Assembly (NCBI GenBank): GCA_013396755.1
Contig: VWZF01006730.1
Coordinates: 2,288,358 to 2,352,357 of the forward strand
From: Sclerurus mexicanus
Lineage: Eukaryota > Chordata > Aves > Passeriformes > Furnariidae
DNA length: 64,000 nt
Direction: 5' to 3'
Below, piece after piece: positions 9,357-24,200 of this stretch. A program made the position numbers and the translations under genes. Under the pieces are notes generated by a model, which saw only the letters and a program-made list of their open reading frames with translations, did not search any database and was not told the origin of the DNA. The stretch's first letter is position 1. Every line of letters starts with the position of its first letter.

Positions 9357-12300
9357 CTGGGGTAAGGAAAAAAAAAGAGAAGAAAAAGAGATAAATAGAA
9401 AGTAGAGTACCTTTATGGTTTAAGCTTTTAAGAGGTTCTCAGTGGGGCAGAAAAAAGGAGAATGAGAGATCAAAAGGCTCAAAGTGTTACCTACTGTGCC
9501 ATGATACTCCATGATGCAGTGATGGGGTTTGAATCAGGACCACCTCTACACCTGTGCTTCATCACCTAGGAAGCCACCTGACAGCTGGCTATGCATAAGC
9601 AGAGTGGAGGACTGAAGAAATAGGGCTCAGATTTGAATCTGAGAGGGAACTGACAGATTGACGCTCTATATAAACAAACTTAAGTGTAGTTGAAAAGATG
9701 TACAAATTTGGAGTATGCCCACATATTAAATATTTAATGCTCTTGCTCCTTCCTATACAGCACATGTACAGATGCAGAAACAAAATGTACTTCATTTGTA
9801 ATCTTCTACATTTCACTGCTCTTGTCCCTTTCTCTCTTTCTCATACATATCTACTCTTTTGCTCTTGCTCCATGTTTTTCTTCAAGGCATTTTCTAGGTT
9901 ACCAGCTAGGTCTCTAAGGGGTTGTGTATAGAGATAAATATCATGCAGGACATTTTCCATTACTTTGCTCCTACTCAAACAGCACCAGAAATTACTTTGT
10001 TCAGAGAGGGATTGTGCCTTTTACTTATCAGAAAAGTCTTCACCAGTTCCTGTGTAGGAATATATTAATTTCCCAAAACCTGTTTTCAGTCACAGAGCTC
10101 ACTCATTTCCATAGACATAGTAGCTTGCAGTCATTAAGACAGGGTGGAATTTTCTCCTGTGTATGCTTCAGGGCAATTACAACATTTTAAGAGTTTCCTG
10201 AAATGCAGATACTTTTCTGCCTCAATTATCAGACACTGTGGGTGTGAAGTTTCTATTCTATCTAAAGACTGATCTGTCTTTTCTCCTTTGTCTCTCCACG
10301 TGTCAGTGACTTGGATGTTCTGAATTTTCTAAATTGCTCACCATTGCAGGTTTTCTTCCTTTATTTTTTTCTTTTAATAACTATTCTTTTGTTTCAGTTT
10401 ACTTTCTGCAGCATAACATATTATCCTGTGCTCAAATTTCAGAACTCTGTTGACTATTGCTGTCATTATAATTTGGCAGACCAGCACACTAACAGTGTTT
10501 TGTACACAATGGTCATGTTCACTGACCTAAAGAGTTCACATCTTTATTAAAACAAGGCAGAAGAAAAAGGATGTTTAATAAGATTTGAGGAAAAACTGCT
10601 TTGACAAAGGGACTAAAAGAGATGCAAACAAAGACCAAAATTTTTTGAAGAGAAAAACTGGGCACTATGAAAAATAATGACATTGGCAGTAGAATGAGGA
10701 AAAAAATGAGTAAGAGAAACCAGCTGAGGAAATGAAAATGCAGGTTTAGACAGACTGTAACTGAGCAAGAGCCTTGTGGTTTTGTGTTGCGGGTCTGTCA
10801 GCAATGACAGTTATTTTGGACAAAAGAGAAAAAATTATGACAATCTGAATAGCCAGAGTGCAGTCAGATGTTGGTAGGGCTCTTGATAGATATGTGGATA
10901 ATGTAAATATTGAGAAAATGTAGATGGCTCATCACCAGCCACCCTCTCCTCCCTTCTGCTTCGCTGAAGGTTACCACCCCCACTTGGATTTGCTAGTATA
11001 ACTACACATGTAGCTGCCCCCAACCTGATTCTGTCAAAAGAATTTAGTTCTTAAAACCTACAAAAACACTTCTCTGTGAGGATTTTAAAAATCAAGTCAT
11101 TCTGACAGAACTAGGTTAAGGAGCAGTTGTGCTTGTAGGTCGGAGAGAGCAGTTGTCTTGTGGAAAGGAGACAGGGCATAATTTAGTGCCTGTGCATTAA
11201 GTAGAATAACATTTGTAAATTAGATAACAATAGAATAATATAGGAGATAAATATAAACATGAACAATTCCTTAGGAGAAAAAGAAAAAAGAGAATATTTG
11301 TGGAGATTGAGACATAGAAGTTGATTTAACAGAAGAGAGCAGAACACTAACAATAGCATGAAATCTGGGAGATTTGAAGGAGGAGAAGGAAGATATAGAG
11401 CACAGCTTTTGAGAATTTCTGCATAACATGTCTCTTCTTTTGAGAGAAAATCAATATGGCAGAAGATAAGAAAGGCCTCCTTGTAGCAAATATGTGCAAA
11501 TGACCACCATTAAGGTTAGACAGGCAACCTTAGGAGTGACATGTTGAGTTTTCATTTCTGCCATGCTGATGCTTGCTCAGCTGCTTTCAAAATGTGGTTT
11601 TAGAAAGTATTTATGAAAGAAAAATCGATGAAGAAATGTGTCCTGTTTCATATAATGTCTGAATAACAGCCATGCACTATGTATCATGCAATATGTGCAG
11701 CCATCCAGGCATGGTCCTCTCTTGTTTATCCACCTCCCACAGACTTCAGCTTTGCTATCTTCATCTATTTCATACAAAAAGCAAAATATCTTATAAAATG
11801 CTGATTCTGAAGATCTCTTGTCTGTCCTTTGGGAAGCTATATATCTTCCTTACAATAGTATGTTAAGCTCTCACATGTATTCCCACTGAGGATGAAGAAG
11901 GAAATTACAACTGCATCCTTTCTTACATGATGCTAGAAAAGCACTTCAGAGACCTCCATCCTCCTTAATGTGCCCTGCTCTTCCTTGAACATCAAGACAT
12001 ATCAGTCTCAGTATGTATATCCACAGGTGTCACCACTAATGGAACAGCAGAAGAAGCAAATTTTATTGTTGAATATACTCCATGGCCCATATACAGACTC
12101 CTTTATATATTGTATAACTTGGTTAAATCACATTCTATTCTTTCAGGGCTAATAAAAACACAAATCTTACCTGGAGTTTTCCTCTTTGCCAAGCTTATGT
12201 TTCTTTTTTCTTCCCTGAGGTGCTGTAGCTGTTTAATAAGAAGGTCACGAACACTATTTCCTAGGAACAATGAATATTTTCTTTAAAATGACTAAATATT

Positions 12301-15020
12301 TTTAAGAGAAATTGTTACAAAGAGGAATAGTTCCTCTGACTCTGACATTTCAGGTAGTCAACCAAGAAACAGAAATACTATGAAACTGCTTTAGAACGAG
12401 ACTTAAAGTTTGGTGCTTACTTAAATACCTTGCTGAATTAGAATCTAAGAAAATCATAAGCTACAAGGGGAAAAAAAAGCGCTGTTTTTGACATCTAGTT
12501 AAGATAGCAATTATATAGTTACTTTAAGCCAACTTAAGTGGAATGAGACAAGCAATCCTACCCTCTGTCCCATCTCCAGCCATGTTCTCCTGTTGGACAT
12601 AAGAAGTGAGTGATTTAGTTCAGGGAACTAACTAGCATGAAAAAAATTACCCAATATGTGTCTCACAGCCTCCCTTCATTCCCCAGGTTTTTTTTCAGCC
12701 TGATTAGTTTCTTGGTTCAGTTTAGCATTCAGTGTGGGTGCAAATGAGTGTCAGGAATGTGTGGTCCAGATAAGGGAAGAGAGAAAGCTCCTCTATGTAA
12801 AGGGCAACTTTCCCTTATGTTGGAGTAAAGCACTTGTGAAATTCCAGCCATAGAGATGTAAATCTGCATGTCCACACTCAAATTTTGTTTGTTTGTTTTA
12901 AATCAAGAGCACGAACACAGTTATCATATCCTTAAGAGAAAATAAAATGTTGAGGATTTTTGGTATAAACACTGCATTCAGTTTTAAGTAGAGGAGAAAT
13001 ATGTATCATTTACTGCAACAAATAGGAGTCCACTGGGAATTTATTATGTATCTTCTGGAGATGCTTTGTACGTATTCAATACATTGTAATAGCTTTGTCA
13101 GAGATGCTAATTAGTTGCATCTCAAGAGGTGGTAATGTCCACCACCATAAGACATAAGAAAAGGTCAATTACACAGATAATAGTTAAACATTTGCTTTTC
13201 CAATTGCAGAAGCTTACAAGATAGCTAGGAGTCAACCATATGCACATAATATTGAAACAGGAGGTTTTTGCATTTAAATTAAGATTTCTTTGATAAGATT
13301 TCAAGTGAATTCAAGATGCTTAGCTTTTTATCTCTAGATCAATAGATATTGGAGGCATGAAAAATGTATTTTTAGACAAAGACTATGTAACTGAGGTGAT
13401 TGGTTTAATTTTTTTAGACTTCAAAACATAAATAACCACTAAAATGAATGTCGATATAAAGACAACTAGCAGCTGATAAGCTTAGCTCAGCTACAGTAGG
13501 TGCCATCCAAGCTTTATATTAAACCTATGGCTAAAGGAATTTTTCATTTGTTAGTGCCTGAACATGCCCATAGAGAAGAGAGGAAATATGAAAGTAAGAA
13601 ATCTTTAGTGGTCCTGGTGAAGAAAAGGTAAGCAAGTGTCATGTGAAGACATCAGCCCTGACCTACAGCAACTGCACTTTTTTAACTCTCATTGTCTTTT
13701 GTCTCCCAGCTGGGCCAAGATTTCAGCTAATACAACTACGTGAGCAAGCATTCATCAGGGGTCAGACCAAGCCTATAATTTTCATTGTCCACTGTTGCTG
13801 CAAGAAACAATTAGAAATGAAGAACCTCAAGCCATAGGACATTTTAACCCTCTCATCTGTAGTTACTGTAGCCAGAAACTAAGTCGTGATTTAAAATCTG
13901 CCTGAGTGTTAGAAAAGGTCAATTTCTTCAGGTGCTATCTAAGAGTCCATATATGCTCACAAGGGCTTTGGTTCAGCAAAGCACTTGCACTGAAGTATAG
14001 ACATTAAGTTAAATATATACCTAAAAATCTCATGAATCAAGGCTCAAAGTAGTGCTAGGCATGTTATTTGAATTCAGTCTTTTGTAAATTCTAGTGAAAA
14101 TTCAACTGTATCACTCCTGTATTTCAAACAAAGTAACTCTGTACAATTGAACTAAACTACTTAATTTTTCAAAAGGTAATATGAAATACAGTGTCAGTGA
14201 TGTCTTTGGTCTTAGACACTGATCATACAGAATCCTTGTTCCAAGCAGCATATCAGCTTGCTTGCATTGCCAGAATCTCTAAGGAGTTAACTAAATCTGA
14301 GAAAAATCATACCTTTCTTGTGATGGAGATCTGCCAAACTGCGATGTTCTGTTGCAGCTGGGCTTGGCTTCCTGGCAGGTGGTCATCACAAGGGAGACTG
14401 GAGTTTTCCCTGGACTGCTTGGGTTCTTTGAATTTGTTCCAACTGGACATCAGACACCACCGCTCAGGGTGAATCCCAGCTCTCTATTAGATCTCAGAGC
14501 ATCAGGAATAATGTCAACAGAGAAAACACGTACATGAAATAAAAAGCAAACAAATGGAATCAAGAGATCAAAACAAATGGCTTTGCTCTTAATGTGGGGA
14601 GGTGAAGTCATCTACTATTTAATATTCATGTTGCATTTTAATAAAACAATGATTGAGTCCAACTGCTAAAGAATATGATTTTATCTTGATTAAGTCAGTA
14701 TGTATTTTTTAGCAGCTAAAAAGCAAGGGTGGCATATATTCATTTTTTATCACCTTCAGGCTTCTCTTTGTTCTTTTCCTCCCTTTTATTCTGTCTCAAG
14801 TTCTAACTCCCATGTAAACTCTGATAGATTATGTCAGTACCCAATGGAGGGCTGCTGACAGGTTGCTGTCTGCATTCATCTCATGTTGCTCTGCCTCTTC
14901 CAGTATCAGAATAGAGATTGAGGGCCAGTGAGCACCAAGGAATGTACATTCACAAAGCTTGGCAATGTTAAGGATTCACATTTGGCTAAAACTTGATATT
15001 GCCAGACCAGAGCATAAATC
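9357..15020. other. Unassigned AT-rich sequence
   Basis: No genes or clear repeats seen in 5.6 kb, apart from short homopolymers and a (GTTT)3 run near 12886. Reading frames are short on both strands. Confidence 0.55.
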
Positions 15021-15285
15021 AGGAATGAAAAGAAGGAAAGGGACATGGAAAGGGAAATGAAAAGTGAAAAGGAAAGAGAAGAGAAAAGAGGGAAAAGAAG
15101 CAAAGGAAAAGAGAAGGGAAAAGGGAAAAGGGAAAAGAGGGGGAGGGAAAGAGAGAAGGAAACAGAGGGGAGTGAAAGGAAGGGAAGGGAAGAAAAAGAA
15201 GAGAAAAGAAATGAAAAAGGGGAAGGGAAGGGAAGGCAAGGCAAGGCAAGGCAAAGTAAAGCAAAGCAAAGCAAAGCAAAGAAAC
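15021..15285. repeat. Purine tract with GGAAA-, GGCAA- and AGCAA-type pentamers
   Basis: About 265 bp of almost pure A and G on the plus strand. It starts with irregular GAAAG/GGAAA units, passes through three GGGAAAA units (about 15116-15137) and GGAAG units. It then switches to AAGGC pentamers (about 15233-15253) and finally to AAAGC pentamers (to about 15282). All long open frames here, on both strands, are artefacts of low complexity. Confidence 0.97.
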
Positions 15286-18200
15286 CTCCCCCTACCCCCA
15301 AAATACAAAGCCAACTAGAGATATAAGCAAGCTAAGTGTGTATATGGTGTGTGTTTTTGAAATTTCTCTCACTTTTTTTGCATTTATGTCACCAATATTC
15401 TTGTGTGATTAATGTCATCATTAATGTATCAGGAGTTCAACTCTGCTTATTGGCTGGGATAAGTATGTTGCTTTTGCTGTGGAGAATCTTAAGGTTTAAG
15501 TTTCTTTTACTGTTACGGATGGCAAAATAAAGTTCTCTGTTACCATCTCAAGGGTTTACTTGCAAGTCTGTGTTATACATAATTTTTCTTTCTCAGTTTT
15601 CTGCAGTTAACAAACTGAACAGACTCTGTTCCCACAGTACACCTAAAATATTTCCAGGTATTGGCATCTTACTACCAAAATCCACCTGATATTCTTCTGT
15701 AAGAAGAAGAATATTTTACAGCTGTGGGAGAGACACGGTATGATTCCTGAGAGTGCTGGTTTGGCCAAAGTAAAGGAAACTTAATCCAGTGTTTGCATAT
15801 CAAATGAAAATAGCAAAGGGTCTCTTGTATGCTGGCCAAGACTCATGGTTTCATTGTTACATGCATTCCATCTGAATTAAACAGTCAAACATTTTTCCAT
15901 GCTGTACAATACTCAGTGCAAGAAGTGTTTTAATTTCCAAAGCGTGCCTTATAAACATTAACCAACTAAGACATATAATATGCTTGTGGGATAGTTAATT
16001 GCATATTACTATCTTATTTTGCTAATACCTAAATTAAAGACTAAGTCCTGAGGCAACTCACCCCAGACTGTGCATTAGCATTATTAGAAACCGTTCTCAC
16101 AATCAATCACATGTAGGTTGAATATGCTCTCTGAGATATTCCAATACTGAATGCAACTCACAGAGCTAGGATGAAGCACCAGAAGCACAGAAAGTGTGCC
16201 AAAAAGGAAAAAAGTTAGGAGCAGGCAGTTCTGACACAGCCGGGTTCATAGCTAAGCCCACTCAGGATTAAAAAACCCAACAAAATTCCGTGCATTCTCC
16301 AGAGAGATTCAGTCCCAGTTTCATACTTTGAAACATTAGTCATATACCCACTGCAGCAGACGCCACAAAAAGATGAGTTGGCAGTGGCTTTTTCCTGCTG
16401 TTGCTTCCTCTTCTACACAACACTCCAGTGACTCATATACTTAGGAAGTTTCTGCTAAGCCAGTTGTCAAGTGAGAGTCCCAGATACGATGCCCTCCTTC
16501 ACCTAACATGACTGAAACCAACATTATCTGGAAGACTGCCTTAGCCAAAGGTAACTGGCAGTCCTGGGGGAGGAAAGACTACAGATGTCTTTTTGGATCT
16601 TTAGTAAAATTAAAGAAGAAACACATTCTTTGTGTATGAACCAATAAAAGACAGCTGTCTTCCTTCAGCAGTGGAAGAGCCCATTAAAAATTAACTTAAA
16701 GGCGAAGGCAGTTAATCTTTAGATCCATGCAATTTCTTTACCATTTTAGTAGAAAGAAAGGTTATAAATATTTCTCAAATGAAATGTTAATTCTTATCAC
16801 TGCCCTGTCTGTTGATGCAAAGTTTCTCTGCAGCCACATAGCTCAAAGATGTCTGGCACAGCATCACCTAGTGCTGTCTTCCAGTACAGCATTGCTGATG
16901 AAACAGGACAATATCAGTCAGACATCCTCATCACCACTGATTTGATGTTTGCAAAAGTTTTGCCAAAGGATTAACTTTAAATTGCTTTTGTAATAATTTT
17001 CCATAGGGTATTGAAAGCTTATTGACATTAAAGATTGTAACAGCTGATTCTGCTAACCAGTTTTTAAATAATTACTTTTGGAGAGCAGGCATCCTGGGAA
17101 AAGAGGAAAGTAATGGGTCTGGACAAGAGATGATTAATTTTCATTATTAAATGTGTTACAATACCACCTTTGTGTTTGAACTGGTGCACATTTGGCTGTG
17201 TAGAATGCTTGACTTCTAGATAGGTTATTTTTAAGAATTTGAATTAAAAATTTCTTCCTCTGATTGGATCTTATTTAAGATTATTAGTTCAGTTATTCAC
17301 GAAAAACCAAAGCTCTTCCATTCCTAAATGAATTGTCTTTTCCACAGCTGTAATCTGCTTTAGTTATCTGTGACATACTGAGCCAGGACTCACTGATGCT
17401 TTGGAATGAAGTGCTGTATCAAATCCTCTCAGGAAATTCATTTCAGAGGTGCCAGCTCTCACCGCTGTCCATACACAGCGCCAAAGTGCTTCAGCAGAGA
17501 CTCAGTCTCCCGCTCTGCACATGCAACTAGCCTGAACACCTCCTCCTACTCAGGATGCACAGCACAGAGCCCTCATCTGAAGGGTGTTTGTGGAGGAACA
17601 GCTTTTTGCACAGTTAACTTGAAGCCCAAGGTAGCAGCAGCTCAGGTTTTATGTGGGTACTCATGAGGAGACATCTGGTGCCTGCTTCTTCCTTCTTGGG
17701 TATGGCATGGCAGCAGGTCTGTCTGTGAGTGAGCACAGAACTTCTTCACCAAGGGAGAGAGATTATCCAGCTATATAGGAAGAATTCACTATCTAAGCAG
17801 CTACACTTCATAGCTGTCAATGAAAAAGCTGGGCACAAGAGTGCCATAGGCCAGATCTGACTAATGGACCATGAATTGGATTATGCATGCCCTGATAAAC
17901 AAAACTCTAAGCAAGAATTTGAGGAATATGTATTATTGGCTTGAGGAGCAGAGCTGCAAGATTATGCTATAACCTCTAGGAAATGAAGTCTCCAGCTTCT
18001 TTCTCCTTCTTGAAACTAATTTTTGCACAGAAAGTGACACAATTTATGGAACCTGAGAAATAGGGAGAGGGACTTTAATTCTGCACCTTGTTAATGGAGC
18101 ATTCCCTGGAACCACAGGCAAACTGGATTCATTCTCTGCTCCAAGAACTGTGTATGCAGTCTGTCTTGGATCAGGTACAAAAAGAGCAGAGGGAGCAGAG

Positions 18201-21200
18201 ATTACCCAACCTGTTAGCTGTTCAGCTACTTAGCAGAACACTAAAATTTCTCTCCTGAGATTGCTACTTTCAGGTGTAAAAGTTTGGCAGCTTTCTTTCA
18301 CTTTCAGCTGTGTTGTGCTTACTTCAACATACCAAAATAACTATCCGTGGAATTACTTTATATTCACATCTTAGCTGCAGAAAAGGTGAGACTGAGCAGC
18401 AGTACATGGTATATGAGTATACAAATGCAAGGCTGAACTTACAGGAGAGGCCTTTTAAAATAACTGCAATGACTGCAACAGAGAGTTATTTCTTCTCCTC
18501 ACACCCTGAGAGAGCTGCAGTTGTGGGAGGGGGAGACTACAGATAAAGTATGTGTGTGTGTGTGAACATAAGGGTGATATTATGGTCTTCTTCACGTCCT
18601 GAGACAGGAAGCCCAATCTTTCATCTTTTCTAGCCTACTTTTTACCACTTCTTTGCTTTCTTAGCAGTCATGTTTAGAAGTTTCTATTTCCTCTTCACTG
18701 CTTCTTTATCCATTTCTCTTGTTCTTGGATCTCTATCAGTGCCTCTACTTTCATGACAATGGGTCTGAAAGCAGCAAAGGCATAAGGCATGGCACAAAAA
18801 GTGACTCCTAGGGAAGGATCTGGCATCATAGTCTCTATATCTCATATACGATTTGCTGCACTAGGCTCTCATGTTAAGGTACATAATTCAGATTTTGTTC
18901 AAGGATGCAGGTTATCTGTTTGTAGATTACAATATTTTTATTTAGTAAGTTATGTGATATGCAACTCTGCATGTGATTGTGATATGGGGCTGAAAAAGTT
19001 AAAGCCTGTCAAATGATGAAAACATATCTAGGTGGCTATAAGGTGAAAGTCTAGGGATAGTTTATAAAATTCTCATTTTGGCTCCATTACTCTCTGTGCT
19101 CTGTGCTTGAGAAAATGACATACTTTGTCTCTGCTTTTTTTACAATGTCAGTAATATTTCTTTACTTTACGAAGTGACTGTTGAGAATCAAATCATTAAC
19201 ATATAGCCGTCCTTTCATATGCATTGTCCAATCATGGGTTGTTTTGACATGGTCCTTATGAATTTAGTATTATTAAAATCCTTATTATTAACATTAAATG
19301 AATTATTGTATAGAGAGTTTTTGATTACTTGTTTTATTAATAATAACTTAATAATGAGTAAAAAAATAATGGAGATGAATGATTTGGAAATCAATATTTC
19401 ATTTTTTGCGCTTCTGCTGTTTGATGTCTAATTCTGATGTTGACAATGTTTTGTTTCTGCAGACCTCAGCCTAAAAGGCTGGAGTCTCACTTAAATGTGT
19501 TTTTTTCTCTTGGGCAAGAAGAGATGAATTGTAACACAACAAAGCAAATTAGGACTCATTATACAGTACATTTAAGAAGCTACTTTGGATAATCAAATCG
19601 CTTGATCAAAATTTTATTAAGTGTAGTGGGAGTCTTAAATGGATTAACTTATATGGGTTTTTAAATTAGGTCTTTAGTATCTTTTCTGCTAGATATTTGA
19701 ACTGTACTTCTGTGTGCAGTCAAGAGGTAAAGGACAGTTAAGAACTGTGAGTCAAAAAGAAGGAAAATTCAAAGGGAAAAGATCTGTTGTATGAAGATTC
19801 AGAAGCTACTCAAGAACTAACAAAATTGTTTTCTGCTCTAGAGGTGAGTAAATGCTAAGAAAATTAAGTGTTTCAACTCTATTCTCAGAGATTGCTCAGA
19901 CCTGTAAGGTTTGCCAAGCAATGAAAAGAATAATTTACAACTGGGCTACAGGAGATCCTTGGTGCCGACCGCTCCCTGAAGACCTGAATGGAGTGGATTG
20001 CAAGACTTGAAGTTAAATAACCACAGGTATGAGCCTTACATGAAAAGATTATGGCTTAAATTCTGGAAGATGAAGGAGGCTGAACATTTGATCCTCCCTG
20101 CTTTTGGTTCTTTTTTCCACATACTACTTTCTTTTTCTTAGGAATGATGCATATTCTGCATTGATGGGAATCATTCCAATCTTTTGGGGCTCTGGAATAA
20201 GAATAAACAATACGGAGTAGAAAAAATATGTTGTCAGTAACTATCAAAATGAATTTCATGATTTTTTTTTAACCAAGCAAGATTCAGCTCATGGTGTGCT
20301 GCTTTGTGCACGAGATTCTTTTCATTGTGAAATGACAGGTTGCGGAACCAAACAAACAGGAGCTGGCTACACAAAAAGTAAGAAAAGAAGTTTGAGAAGG
20401 AAATTATTTGAATGCCAGAGGTAAAAAGTCTACAACACATAAAATTTCCTTTCTCCATTGTGCTTGATCATATTACTGGATTCAGCCTACACTTGCTTTT
20501 CACCATCCTTAATTTCAATTATAATGTGCTCCTTTGTGTTGCACCATTTATTGCTAAATGAATCTAGTTCTAAGGATGTGCATGCAGCCAATTTATTCAT
20601 TAGATATATTGTAGTAGAACTGAATAAAAGGTTTTATTATCAATCTCCTTAATTTCTAGATAAGATTTAGTGGAAATCAATATTAGAGAATGCATAATTG
20701 CTAAATCTTCTTAAATTAATAGACTTATTCATTAAGCCCCCCAAAAATACTTAGTTGGTATTTCTTGAGACTTTCACTAATTAATTAGCAAGTAGAAAAT
20801 GATAGTGAGCAGAACAGCTTTTGGCAATCATATGGTGGAATCTGAGGACCAAGCTTGAGGAAGAATTAATTTGGATATGTATATACAGTATTTCACTCAT
20901 AAACTGATTATGGGAGAATGCACTGCATAAGAAGACAAATGGTAGCTGTATGCTGATGGTCGGCAAAAAATCCTCTGCTTAGGAGATGGTTTTAAGCAGT
21001 TCAAGTTGGGACGTGTACCCATATGCAGACACTAATGAATAGCAGTCAGTTTTAAAAGCTTTGGAATTAAATATAGTGCAATCTATCTGTAGGAACCTTC
21101 ATAGCATGTATGCAGCATTTGTGAGATTTTAATTTGTGCCTAACTAGACAAGTTTTCTGGGCCAGAAACAAAGACAAAAAAATCACTAAATGAGTAGGGG

Positions 21201-24200
21201 AGAGAAAAGCAAATGATGAAAGGGTCTATAGTCAGGTGTGTTATCTAGGAGATGTAGATTTTACTTTGTCCCTGAATGAAAGTCTTGGTGAAAAGGAATA
21301 CACACTCACGAGTGCAGTTCTTAGTTTACTGTCAGCCACTACTGACTCTGCTGTGGGCTTCAGCAGTGCCTGGTCACTTCCGACAGAGAACCTGTTTGTG
21401 ATAGCTCAGTGGAGTTTAGACTGAGTCTGGAGTTTACAATATCACAGCACAAGTTGGTAGAAGAAAACTGTGTTGTTATCAGACTTGTAAGTTACACTAC
21501 TTTTACTTTAAGCTATCAAAATAAAGGCACGAAGTGTTCAATGAATCCCCAAGAAAAGGTCTGCTGAAAGCAGCTTTCTGATCTCTGGCTTGGCTCAAGT
21601 CAGGGACATTCCTTATTTTTGCAGTCCCAGCATGGTTTCATACTTTGTACTTTTAGTATGTGCAAGTTATGCTTACTGTGATTGTGTCTAATGACTAAAC
21701 AACAGAATGGGCACATATGTACTCATAGGCAGTGGACATAAATGAGTCTGGTTCCTTCACACTTGCCAAACAAGTGTTAAAAAAGCGTATAAAAAATATG
21801 CACTCCCATCTCACAAAACCTCTTCATGTTTCTGCTCCCTGGGATGGTTACAGAGAAACCACAACTGCTGCCAGGTCTACTGGGCCTCTGTGCTGTCCTT
21901 GCTGTGCTGTCTAGCTATACATCCGCCAGGTAGTATCTTTATTGTTTTCCCTACAATCTAACAAGGTGAAATGCTATTACAGACCATGATCTAAGATGAA
22001 ACATGGTGTAGAGAACAAAACACTTCCAGCATGAGGGCAGAATTTCATCACAGCCAGCAGAAATATTGGTGTCTGACTAGGAACAGTGATACTGAAATAA
22101 TATGGCTACATTTTGATGAACTGCCTTGGGATAATACAATTTCAAAAGTCTTGAAACACAGCAAACTTTACGCAGACTAAGAAAGAAAAAAAAAGGGTCT
22201 GAGAAACTGTGTATCACCCTTACAGGGCTGCCCACCATTGAAAAGATTTATAGCTATGATACAGACCAGCTTCATAATGTTTGTTTTCCACCATACATTG
22301 GACATGTTGAATCTGTGGGGCTGAGGACATGTCCTGCATGTATGCTGTGACAAGACTCAGATATCAGAGTCTATCTCCTGCAGTTTGTTTCTTGAAAGAA
22401 AACCTGGTAGCATTGGCAGGGAAAGGATTAATATAACTGTGGGTCAAGACTGCAGGATACTTCATGGATTATACTTGTGCTGCATTTCAGATATCATCAT
22501 TGATTCTCCAAATGCCAGCACTGCTTCAAACACTATTGTTTAGAAGAAGTCTACTAAAACCAGTGACAGTCACTGAACAGTTTAGTTCAGCAGGTGATTA
22601 TGCTTTGACAATACAGATAGAACTCAGGTTTGGCTAAAATGAAAGACACATGTCATTGGTTTTGAGTCACTTTTTTTTTCCCTTTCAAATTGTTTCAGCT
22701 TTTTTTGTCTGATCAGTGGTTTGATATTTATTGCCTACTCTTTCAACATGGTATTGGTTTAATGTTTGGGATAAATATGGATTACTCATTTCTTATTTTT
22801 CCACATTTTTACTCTTTCAAAGAAACTGCTCATTATAATGCACAACAACTCTCTTCACACAACGGGATTGATTTGTTTGTAATTGGGTATGTTGGATGGA
22901 ACTAGTATTAGTACTCATGTTTTGGTGTATGTCCCAGGAATCTTGAAAGATATTTTAATGGATGCACATCAAGATCCCTTCCATTTCAACTGAAATGACT
23001 TCTGGGCCCTGTGTCTCAGTATGTGCCACAGCTCAAACCTAAAGTGAACAAAAACCCCCAAAGCAACACCAGCAGTAAAATTCTGAGAAGTAAGCAGCAG
23101 TGTGAAATAGTAATGGAAAAACAGATTGACTGTTTTAGCTAAGGCTACCTTTGTTGACACTACACTGTATCAGTATGATTTTTTAAAATTATGCTGATTT
23201 TATATTATGCTTCAGAATTCTTCTATGGATACATAAAAGTGAACTGAACACTTGTGTTTCCTTTTCAGAATGGTGGCAACATGTTTTTTCATATCTAGAG
23301 TTTGTTGCTTTACAGAAATGCCTAAAGTGGAATACACTTGGGAATGCCACCTTCCTCAGATTGCACCAGATTCTCATGTGATTTATTGAAGTGTAGATAT
23401 GATCCACTACTTCTGCCATGAATGATACTGCATTAGACATTTAGCATCATAAATGTTCCATTGCTGATTCTTTTGATCAGTGATTGTCAGAGAAACTGTT
23501 CTGAATAGTGTCTCCTTGACAAAACCTTCACACAGATTAAAGTATCAAAAAAACTCCATATCCAATTCCTTTTTGTGTTTTTGTATTTTCTTTCGTACCA
23601 TTTGAGAACCCACCAATTTTGGAGCTTGTAATGAATCTTGTAACTGTTCCTTTTTTCTTATTCTTTTATGGCATTAAGGCTTACCCATAAACTGATGAGA
23701 AAAACAAGAGAGGAAAAAAAAAGATATTGATTTCCTGATTCATCCAAAGATCATACTTTGTCTCTTTTTTAGCTTTTCAATCTTTAAGTAATATATAAAT
23801 CACTTATAAAATAATATGTCATTCTATAGCTAATAAGCACCAGTAAAACATACATTCTTTTAGAAATAAATGCAATTCTACAGAGCTTAGACTACATAAA
23901 GAGGGTATTTTGCATTTTTCTATAGTTACCATTGACTCCAGATACAATTACAAACTTGTGCCATTCTCTTAACTGACTCTTCATTACTTCCTTTGCAAAT
24001 AGTTTTAGCAAGATCGTCTGAAATTGTGCTGGCATTTAGGTTTCAAAGTGTTCTAAACAAATCAGACTACCTAGTGTTTAAGCTTTGCAGACTTTGAACA
24101 GAGGTAAGAAAAGCTTGAGCAACAGACTCTCTAGAAAAGACAGTCTGAGTGTGGCCCTAAGTGTATTAAGGATCAGTACTGAAGCCAGAGAAGAAGGTCA

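Noticed and set aside
9362..9367. GTAAGG donor-like site on the plus strand, opposite the minus-strand acceptor
   Set aside because: The plus-strand frames leading up to it contain stops close by, while the minus strand shows a full exon layout.
14906..15326. Overlapping long open frames on both strands (up to 131 codons)
   Set aside because: They are translations of the purine tract: only Lys, Glu, Arg and Gly on one strand, and Phe, Ser, Leu and Pro on the other. Low-complexity artefact.
17406..17666. 86-codon plus-strand frame rich in Ser and Cys
   Set aside because: No family recognised and no clean splice sites at its ends.
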